Below are positions 16,022-20,025 of a DNA stretch of 20,025 nucleotides, piece by piece (the first letter of the stretch is position 1; each line of letters opens with the position of its first letter). The DNA is from a virus. The DNA is taken from positions 1 to 20,025 of the IMG/VR virus record IMGVR_UViG_3300037584_000843; one strand, 5' to 3'. The position numbers were made by a program, and so were the translations under genes. The notes under the pieces are model-generated. The model was not told where the DNA came from. It saw only the letters and a program-made list of their open reading frames with translations, and made no database searches.

Positions 16022-16721
16022 TTAATTGCTCCTGTGTAAATCCTTGAAATAATGTTAACGACTCTGTAGTCTTTTCTGTATCCATCATTCCAGATATTTT
16101 CATTAATGTAGTTATTGCTGTGATTTTATCTCTATCAGAAGAACCGCCTTTATCTATGATATTTCTCATTTCTTCTAATAAATAAGTTGGAGTAATATCT
16201 GCTTCATTTAGGTACTTATCTATTTCTTCTCTAATCAATTTTTTCACCCTGTCAGTTTTTAACAACAACTTTGCTTGTGATTTAGCATAATTTTCATTTT
16301 TACTGGGAAATGCTTTCATATACGCTTCTACAACGTCATCTCCTTTTGCTACATACTTACCAAACAAAAATTCTTTATCTGTTGCCTGTTTTCTTTCTTT
16401 TTTCCTAACAGAAGGAGATTTGCCTTCCGTAGAGAACGTATGCATGTTAGTTCTCATATCTCCCTCAATTTTAACCTTAGGACTACAAACAAAAGAACCT
16501 ATTATAGTTCTAATGAATGTAGTTTCTTTTTTTCTATCCTTCTTTTTAAGAACGCCTAGGTGTAACACTTGGCATACTTGACCATCGTCGGTAACTATCC
16601 AATCACCTTTATTAGAATGTCTCCAATCTAACGATATAGGTAGAGTTACGTATTTATCTCTAAATTCCTCTAGACTATCATAAAGGTAGTGAGTTACACC
16701 TTTTACTACACGTTCTTTCAT
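15960..16721 (-). CDS. terS: Terminase small subunit with extra N-terminal domain
   Basis: A 253-residue protein. Residues about 115-215 read as a small terminase (Terminase_2-like): EFLFGKYVAKGDDVVEAYMK, then TDRVKKLIREEIDKYLNEA, a helical DNA-recognition and oligomerisation region of the type found in phage TerS. It recognises packaging start sites and passes DNA to the large subunit. About residues 1-100 are an additional beta-rich segment (KGDWIVTDDGQVCQVLHLG, 38-56) followed by a Lys-rich linker, not part of the usual core. The ribosome site is weak (GAGG well upstream). Its end overlaps the next gene by 62 bases. Confidence 0.75.
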   Translation of the reverse strand: MKERVVKGVTHYLYDSLEEFRDKYVTLPISLDWRHSNKGDWIVTDDGQVCQVLHLGVLKKKDRKKETTFIRTIIGSFVCSPKVKIEGDMRTNMHTFSTEGKSPSVRKKERKQATDKEFLFGKYVAKGDDVVEAYMKAFPSKNENYAKSQAKLLLKTDRVKKLIREEIDKYLNEADITPTYLLEEMRNIIDKGGSSDRDKITAITTLMKISGMMDTEKTTESLTLFQGFTQEQLNAIQGSQNKKLAEVKRNNEK

Positions 16722-16728
16722 AATTTAA

Positions 16729-16962
16729 CTATTTTTCCTCTTTATCGTCAACGTCTTTCTCAAGTTCGTTAATAACAAATCGAATGTAGTTATTAGCAAG
16801 GAATCTTAGTTCATTAGCTTGTTGGTCTAATCTCATCAATTGACCAGCTAATTCATTAGCTCTGTTGTACTGAGCTTGTGCCTCTTCTGTTAAATCAGAA
16901 TACAAGAACTCAATTTCCTTGCCATCATTCATTATTGTTAGCTTTTCTTCTTTCTTAGCCAT
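16729..16962 (-). CDS. DUF6447-type small phage protein, 77 aa
   Basis: A 77-residue helical protein with an N-terminal beta pair (KLTIMNDGKEIEFLYSDLTE, 7-26) followed by an extended helix (EAQAQYNRANELAGQLMRLD, then QQANELRFLANNYIRFVI). This 'nitidGkey-sdLseeakaq' layout matches DUF6447 proteins in aquatic phages. Function unknown; the helix may oligomerise. AGGAGG lies just before the ATG. It precedes the small-terminase gene by seven bases. Confidence 0.7.
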   Translation of the reverse strand: MAKKEEKLTIMNDGKEIEFLYSDLTEEAQAQYNRANELAGQLMRLDQQANELRFLANNYIRFVINELEKDVDDKEEK

Positions 16963-16974
16963 ATTTCCTCCTAA

Positions 16975-17703
16975 TTATAATGGATTTACTTGTGGTGGTG
17001 CATATTCTTCTAACTTACGATGTAGTTTTTCTAATATGACTACATCTGCTACATTATGGTCGTAAACGTATTTCATCGCTTTTTCATCGCCCCATCTAGC
17101 TTTTTGCCACATTTCTGGTTTTACTCTTGTTTTACCGGCAATACCAAAAAACTCTGTAGCTGCCATTAATGATGAACGATGTAGCTTTAGTTTAGATTTT
17201 ACTACGTAATATAGGTCTTTGTGTGACTTCTGCTTATATAGTGGGAAGAATGTCTTATGATACAATGCACGTGTTCTGATAAAAGGAATATCAAAACGAG
17301 TACCGTAATATGTAAATATTACATCATATTTATTCATTTCTTCTACTAAGAGTTCTACAATTCTAGCATCTTGTTTGTCTGACATGAGCTCTTCTCTTGT
17401 AATTTTAGCTCCAGCAACATTCTTGTCACCTCTGCCTTTAATACACCAAGACAACATAACATCGATATTAGCACTAAATCCAGTAGATTCAATATCTAGG
17501 TATCCGATAGTCATCTCATGTCCAGTTGTATATCTGGTAGGTTTTCTTAATCCTAAGGATTCTATTTTACGAGATACTGCTTTATATGTTCTATTATATC
17601 CAGCAATACGTATTTCTTGATACAGAACGAATGCAGACTTAGCAGTACGTTCATACTGGTCTATAATTCTGATTTCATCTTCTGTCCATTTTACTCCAGG
17701 CAT
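16975..17703 (-). CDS. DEDD-family 3'-5' exonuclease-like (YprB/RNase H-like) with N-terminal helical domain
   Basis: A 242-residue protein. Residues 66-240 form an RNase H-like exonuclease: exo I YLDIESTG (D70, E72), exo II YGTRFDIPF (D138), another conserved Asp in HKDLYY (D163), and exo III HNVADVVIL (D220). DEDDy members have Tyr four residues before the last Asp; here that position is His216. Residues 1-60 form a separate helical unit (KWTEDEIRIIDQYERTAKSA, then YKAVSRKIESLGLRKPTRY), reminiscent of a SANT/Myb-like or GcrA-like DNA-binding region. A role in trimming or processing DNA or RNA is likely; the substrate is unknown. Start shared with the Nmad1 gene as TAATG. Confidence 0.7.
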   Translation of the reverse strand: MPGVKWTEDEIRIIDQYERTAKSAFVLYQEIRIAGYNRTYKAVSRKIESLGLRKPTRYTTGHEMTIGYLDIESTGFSANIDVMLSWCIKGRGDKNVAGAKITREELMSDKQDARIVELLVEEMNKYDVIFTYYGTRFDIPFIRTRALYHKTFFPLYKQKSHKDLYYVVKSKLKLHRSSLMAATEFFGIAGKTRVKPEMWQKARWGDEKAMKYVYDHNVADVVILEKLHRKLEEYAPPQVNPL

Positions 17704-18062
17704 TATTTACCCCATTTGTTTTGTTTGACTATCATTGCCATCACTGCATATACTGCAATATCTACAAAAGCATCGTCTATTGGTTCATTCTTTGCTTTCA
17801 TATTGTGATTTGTTGACAAATTGATTAGTCTGTTTATCTTATCATTCATCCTTACAATTATACCAAATAAGGACTGATTGACTTCTTTTTCGTTTTTCAA
17901 CATGGTACCTAAAGCTATATTGCCAGGACCATAATCAAATTGCTTTTCACAGAATGTTCTATACATTTTATTTAAAAGAATTTGAAATTCTTGTTCAGTT
18001 TGAGGATATACTTCTTTTATGAATTCTACTGAACTATTAGTCTTTTTTGCTTTCGCATTCAT
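17703..18062 (-). CDS. DUF1599 / Nmad1-type (nucleotide-modification-associated, MazG-like fold) protein
   Basis: A 119-residue helical protein. The landmarks are KQFDYGPGNIALG (40-52), RMNDKINRLINL (71-82) and EPIDDAFVDIAVYA (93-106), which match the DUF1599 family (nucleotide modification associated domain 1). Relatives are predicted NTP-pyrophosphatase-like folds found with phage base-modification genes; the acidic EPIDDxxxD segment would bind metal. AGGAGG precedes the ATG with nine bases spacing. It overlaps the upstream gene by 26 bases. No base-modifying enzyme is visible in this window, so its partner may lie elsewhere. Confidence 0.75.
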   Translation of the reverse strand: MNAKAKKTNSSVEFIKEVYPQTEQEFQILLNKMYRTFCEKQFDYGPGNIALGTMLKNEKEVNQSLFGIIVRMNDKINRLINLSTNHNMKAKNEPIDDAFVDIAVYAVMAMIVKQNKWGK

Positions 18063-18231
18063 ATGGAAAATCCTCCTTGTCTTTTACATCTTCTAATTCA
18101 CGTATTAACTTATCCCAGTTAAGGTTTTGACGTATTTTTTCTAATTCATCTAGTTCTTGCTGTAATCGTTGCACTAATGCAGTATTACCTTGTTCTTTTG
18201 CTTTTAAGATTGCTTTTTTGATGTCTTCCAT
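18037..18231 (-). CDS. Small charged coiled-coil protein, 64 aa
   Basis: A highly charged helical product (MEDIKKAILKAKEQGNTALV, then QRLQQELDELEKIRQNL) with a clear heptad-like pattern in residues 20-50. AGGAGAG precedes the ATG. It overlaps the metallopeptidase gene by 28 bases and the Nmad1 gene by 26, so expression is likely coupled. It could oligomerise or bridge a partner; no family known to me. Confidence 0.65.
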   Translation of the reverse strand: MEDIKKAILKAKEQGNTALVQRLQQELDELEKIRQNLNWDKLIRELEDVKDKEDFPYECESKKD

Positions 18232-18524
18232 AAGAACTCTCCTATTCCTAGTTGAAATAATCCGTTTGATATAGCATCTATTACTCTTTCATCGTGATTT
18301 AGACCATAATTAAAGAATATAGCATGTAATATTTCATGTATTAATGTTTCTTCTTTTCTAGATTTATGAATATCTTCATTAATTAGTATGATATTTTCTT
18401 TTACCATATGTCTACCATATAATTCTTTGCTTTTATCTTCATGTTCTAGCGGTAATTCTATTATTTTATAGTCATGTCCACCAATATTTATTTCTAGTGC
18501 TTTTTTTACTGTTTTTTTACTCAT
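18204..18524 (-). CDS. HExxH zinc metallopeptidase-like protein (ImmA/IrrE-like small phage type)
   Basis: A 106-residue protein with a zinc-binding motif HEILH (63-67) inside ETLIHEILHAIFFNYGL. The helix NHDERVIDAISNGLFQLG follows, and one of its acidic residues (E79 or D83) could be the third ligand. The segment between them resembles small phage and ImmA/IrrE-like peptidases; the catalytic Glu is E64. GGGAG precedes the ATG and it is the first gene of the leftward transcript. Target unknown: a host regulator or a phage precursor are both possible. It lacks the helix-turn-helix domain found in many ImmA proteins. Confidence 0.7.
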   Translation of the reverse strand: MSKKTVKKALEINIGGHDYKIIELPLEHEDKSKELYGRHMVKENIILINEDIHKSRKEETLIHEILHAIFFNYGLNHDERVIDAISNGLFQLGIGEFLWKTSKKQS

Positions 18525-18553
18525 AATACTCCCATATCGTTAATTGTGTATGC

Positions 18554-18583
18554 AAATTAATTAAATATTCCTACACAAGTCAA
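18554..18583 (-). promoter_or_regulatory. Promoter candidate for the leftward operon
   Basis: Minus strand: TTGACT (18583-18578), 18 bases, TAATTT (18559-18554), about 30 bases before the first ATG of the leftward block. The -35 is a near-consensus sigma70 site, the -10 only moderate. Confidence 0.5.
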
Positions 18584-18663
18584 ATATTTTTTAAAAAAAA
18601 TCGCACGACGTCTCAATGTTCTAGATTCTAATGCTCTATAAATCGATATAAATACAAAATAAC

Positions 18664-18693
18664 TTGACTCAAGTAAGACAAACAGGGTAACTT
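18664..18693 (+). promoter_or_regulatory. Rightward promoter-like site inside the control region
   Basis: TTGACT (18664-18669), 18 bases, TAACTT (18688-18693). The -35 lies in a short palindrome, CTTGACTCAAG (18663-18673), which could be an operator. No credible gene starts right after it, so it may drive a leader RNA or be a binding site only. Confidence 0.35.
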
Positions 18694-18984
18694 TAACAGT
18701 CCGAAGGACGAAAAAAAACACTAATGCTCGTTGCTCTTGAATAACATAGAATATTAAATCTATTTCCTACATAATACTCGGTGTTCTAGAGAGGGTCCAA
18801 TCGAAAAATTTTTTCCAAAATTATTCTAGTCGTCGAATTTTACCACCTCACCAGTTTTATCCCGAAATTCCAACCTTTGTTGAAAAAATCGCAGGATTTT
18901 GTGCGTGGCTTTTGTTTCCATAAACGGGTCGGGTCTTTTCTGTCATTGGATTTTATAAATTTGGTTGAAAATTTGGATTTTGGT

Positions 18985-18999
18985 TTATTATTGTAATAA
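18985..18999. repeat. Short inverted repeat TTATTA-TTG-TAATAA
   Basis: A six-base perfect inverted repeat with a three-base centre, about 66 bases upstream of the rightward -35 site. It is a plausible dimeric regulator site. AT-rich, so chance occurrence cannot be excluded. Confidence 0.35.
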
Positions 19000-19009
19000 T
19001 TGTGCTAAC

Positions 19010-19027
19010 AGTGCGCACAGTGCGCAT
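19010..19027. repeat. Tandem AGTGCGCA repeat, operator or initiator-site candidate
   Basis: AGTGCGCAC and AGTGCGCAT lie head to tail with a nine-base period; each contains the palindrome TGCGCA. GC-rich words like this are striking in an AT-rich gap. It sits 38 bases upstream of the rightward promoter's -35. Confidence 0.5.
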
Positions 19028-19064
19028 CTTTTTATATTTTTTTTAATTTATTTCTTTTTTTTTC

Positions 19065-19093
19065 TTGACATTTACATTTATACTATGTAAGTT
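19065..19093 (+). promoter_or_regulatory. Rightward promoter candidate
   Basis: Consensus -35 TTGACA (19065-19070) with a 17-base spacer to TAAGTT (19088-19093), 41 bases before the ATG of the rightward gene. A second possibility for the -10 is the extended TGGTATGAT at 19095-19103, which would have to work with a different -35. Confidence 0.5.
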
Positions 19094-19134
19094 GTGGTAT
19101 GATATTAATCAAACACATAAAGAAAGGACATGTT

Positions 19135-19395
19135 ATGAGTATGACGAAGAAAGACTTCGAAGCAATAGCTCACTGTTTCACTCCCTTCTCTGAAGAAGGC
19201 GAACGTGGAACTGGTAGAGCAAAGCCATTGCGTATGATTGGCTCCGCTACTTCCATAGTTGCGTTATTGATTCCAGTCTTCCAGGAAATCAACCCACGCT
19301 TTGATATGAATGCCTTCTTATATGCATGTGGTTTTAGCGATGCAGAAAAAGAAGAGATTCATGAGGCCATGGGTACAGAAGAAGAGGTATTTTAA
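19135..19395 (+). CDS. Conserved-type small phage protein, 86 aa, unknown function
   Basis: ATG at 19135 with AGGA six bases before it; an upstream in-frame ATG at 19099 lacks a ribosome site and overlaps the promoter region, so I prefer this start. The product begins MSMTKKDFEAIAHCF and has EINPRFDMNAFLYACGFSDA (about 52-71). The arrangement 'KKDFEAIA ... NPRFD-x-x-x-FLxACG' is one I know from small unnamed phage and plasmid proteins. It is acidic at the C-terminus. First gene of the rightward transcript, so possibly an early protein. Arg codons are mainly CGN, unlike the leftward block. Confidence 0.75.
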   Translation: MSMTKKDFEAIAHCFTPFSEEGERGTGRAKPLRMIGSATSIVALLIPVFQEINPRFDMNAFLYACGFSDAEKEEIHEAMGTEEEVF

Positions 19396-19409
19396 CTCTT
19401 AATAATAAC

Positions 19410-19433
19410 GGCGGGGGCTATGATGCCCCTGCC
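19410..19433 (+). other. GC-rich hairpin between the two rightward genes
   Basis: GGCGGGGGC, six-base loop, GCCCCTGCC: a nine-pair stem with one G-T pair, right after the 19135-19395 gene. No T-run follows. It might attenuate transcription or stabilise the upstream messenger. Confidence 0.5.
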
Positions 19434-19451
19434 ACAATGAAAGGAAATAAA

Positions 19452-19550
19452 ATGGAATATGGTAGTTTTGAACATATAATGATTAACTTAGTAGTGTTTA
19501 TAGCGGTGATTGGACCAATAGCAATAAGTGTTTACTTTGACCGCAAATAA
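19452..19550 (+). CDS. Small single-span membrane protein, 32 aa
   Basis: ATG at 19452 after a good ribosome site (AAAGGAAATAAA). The product starts MEYGSFEH and has one hydrophobic stretch from about residue 9 to 29, with a short DRK end, so it should span the membrane once. It lies between a hairpin and a strong terminator in the same transcript as the gene before it. Function unknown; small early membrane proteins of phages often target host envelope processes, but nothing here shows it. Confidence 0.6.
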   Translation: MEYGSFEHIMINLVVFIAVIGPIAISVYFDRK

Positions 19551-19556
19551 CAATAG

Positions 19557-19591
19557 ATACCCTGGGGCTAACAACCCTGGGGTATTTTTTT
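19557..19591 (+). terminator. Intrinsic terminator of the rightward transcript
   Basis: ATACCC/GGGTAT stem with an inner GGG/CCC pair, followed by seven T (19585-19591). It lies just after the 32-aa gene's stop, so it should end the short rightward operon. Confidence 0.8.
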
Positions 19592-19648
19592 GTCTACTAT
19601 CTATAGGCGAGCGCGGCAGCTCGACCAAGCTGTCCAACCTGTTAAGTA

Positions 19649-19684
19649 TTAGAGCTGGACTCTCGTCCCTCAGTCCAGCTCTAA
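19649..19684. repeat. Perfect 13-bp inverted repeat with 10-base loop
   Basis: TTAGAGCTGGACT, ten bases, AGTCCAGCTCTAA. No T-run follows on either strand, so it is not a standard terminator. Such a long perfect stem could form a stable RNA hairpin, a processing site, or a cruciform/protein-binding site. Confidence 0.7.
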
Positions 19685-19708
19685 CCCCCTGGGAAAACTT
19701 GACGATTG

Positions 19709-19743
19709 AAAAAATAAAGCCCGAATAGCTAGTATTCGGGCTT
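19709..19743 (-). terminator. Intrinsic terminator for the gene entering from the right
   Basis: An 11-base stem (AAGCCCGAATA ... TATTCGGGCTT) with a five-base loop; on the minus strand it is followed by TATTTTTT. It is about 50 bases after the stop of the leftward partial gene at 19792. Confidence 0.8.
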
Positions 19744-19750
19744 AGAGTCC

Positions 19751-19774
19751 CCCCGACTTCCTAAGCCGAGGGGA
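19751..19774 (-). other. C-rich bulged hairpin beside the terminator
   Basis: CCCC-CG pairs with CG-A-GGGG around an eleven-base loop, between the partial gene's stop and its terminator. It may help messenger stability; other pairings involving CTTAG/CTAAG are possible. Confidence 0.35.
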
Positions 19775-19791
19775 GTTTATGATTTACCTTT

Positions 19792-20025
19792 CTATTCTGT
19801 TTTATCAGAATCTGCAACCGGTCCGAGAACTTCTAAATCAATATTCTCAAACTTGGCGCTATATCGAGGCAAAGTTCGAACATTCCATTTTTTGCCTTCA
19901 ACTTTTTTAACTGCTTTATCTTGAAACTTGTCAGAATATTTCCCGAGAATGGAATTAACAAGAGTAGGATTTATTTGATTATCATTTTTTTCGATTTCTT
20001 TTTCATCGAATTGAGCTAGAAGCGC
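19792..20025 (-). CDS. C-terminal 77 residues of an unidentified protein (truncated by right edge)
   Basis: The frame is open from the right edge to TAG at 19792-19794. The visible part is charged and Lys-rich (QFDEKEIEKNDNQINPTLVN, then KYSDKFQDKAVKKVEGKKW) and ends ENIDLEVLGPVADSDKTE. Its two Arg codons are CGA and Leu codons include CTC/CTT, unlike the AGA/TTA habit of the leftward structural block. It has its own terminator, so it belongs to a different transcript than the structural genes. No family recognised from this fragment. Confidence 0.75.
   Translation of the reverse strand, partial: ALLAQFDEKEIEKNDNQINPTLVNSILGKYSDKFQDKAVKKVEGKKWNVRTLPRYSAKFENIDLEVLGPVADSDKTE

Larger units (their letters stand above)
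18525..19134. other. Non-coding divergent control region, about 610 bases
   Basis: No convincing gene lies here. The left half is very AT-rich and includes an A-run; the right half holds short repeats, an inverted repeat and long T-runs (19030-19063). Promoter-like sites face both ways: one for the leftward operon, and two for rightward transcription. A small hairpin GTCC-GAA-GGAC occurs at about 18699. An early/late switch or a replication origin would fit such a region, but neither is proven. Confidence 0.7.
19592..19791. other. Structured non-coding stretch between convergent transcripts
   Basis: About 200 bases without a credible gene. It holds CGAGC-GCGGCA-GCTCG (near 19609), the long stem at 19649-19684, the minus-strand terminator and a C-rich hairpin. 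I see no tRNA. A small RNA is possible but not supported by a promoter I can identify. Confidence 0.6.

Noticed and set aside
18694-18720. GTCC-GAA-GGAC hairpin followed by an A-run, considered as a terminator.
   Set aside because: The stem has four pairs, and T-runs are on the wrong side for either strand's transcript end.
18857-18946. A 29-codon leftward ORF in the control region.
   Set aside because: No Shine-Dalgarno before its ATG and no promoter placed to serve it.
18525-19134. Bacteroidota-type promoters (TTTG / TAnnTTTG), which two sites partly resemble.
   Set aside because: Strong Shine-Dalgarno sequences on most genes do not suit such a host, and the same sites fit a sigma70-type reading.
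19099-19134. Upstream ATG at 19099 as start of the rightward gene.
   Set aside because: No ribosome site, and it falls within the promoter region; ATG 19135 has AGGA at good spacing.
19592-19791. tRNA or tmRNA-like structure.
   Set aside because: No cloverleaf, anticodon arm with T-loop, or CCA-adjacent acceptor stem could be traced.

Overview
This window looks like part of an AT-rich, tightly packed genome of a tailed, podovirus-type bacteriophage. One long leftward (minus-strand) block from about 18524 down to the left edge carries, in order of transcription, a small accessory/nucleotide module, the DNA-packaging genes, the head genes, a run of very small basic proteins, head-tail adaptors, a membrane/lysis-like pair, a beta-rich neck or tail-hub protein and a giant tail fibre that runs off the left edge. 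No tail-tube, sheath or tape-measure gene is present, and the hub and fibre follow almost directly after the adaptors. With the P22-type portal this points to a short-tailed phage. The host cannot be named. Strong Shine-Dalgarno sequences (GGAGG, AGGAG) precede many starts, which argues against a Bacteroidota host. The protein families (SU10-type capsid, DUF6321, DUF6447, small Lys-rich proteins) are ones I associate with aquatic and marine phages; that is recollection, not a search result.

Layout. 1-2526: partial tail fibre with internal repeats. 2526-5120: tail hub/stabilisation protein, preceded by a 9-codon Cys-rich micro-ORF. 5129-6294: a 52-aa protein, a DUF6321 basic protein, a secreted thioredoxin-fold protein without a CXXC, and a membrane-anchored coiled-coil protein. 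6305-7973: three head-tail adaptor candidates. 7973-8604: four tiny Lys/Arg-rich proteins. 8604-9043: a zinc-ribbon protein and a small unknown. 9119-13780: decoration protein, major capsid protein, scaffold, portal. 13844-16721: large terminase, gamma-glutamylcyclotransferase-like protein, zinc-knuckle protein, small terminase. 16729-18524: DUF6447, a DEDD exonuclease with an N-terminal helical domain, a DUF1599/Nmad1 protein, a small charged protein and an HExxH metallopeptidase. 18525-19134: a 610-base non-coding divergent region with promoters and repeats. 19135-19550: two rightward small genes, ending at a clear intrinsic terminator. 19592-19791: non-coding, with several hairpins. 19792-20025: the end of another leftward gene that enters from the right edge.

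The genes form one late assembly programme. The terminase pair and portal package DNA into a scaffolded HK97-fold head, adaptors close the neck, and the hub and fibre finish the virion. Coordination appears to rely on translational coupling: nine junctions share the TAATG overlap, one TAGTG and one ATGA. Four promoter-like sites of one form (TTGAC[T/A], 17-18 bases, TA[A/T]nTT) sit at the divergent region and in front of the portal gene.
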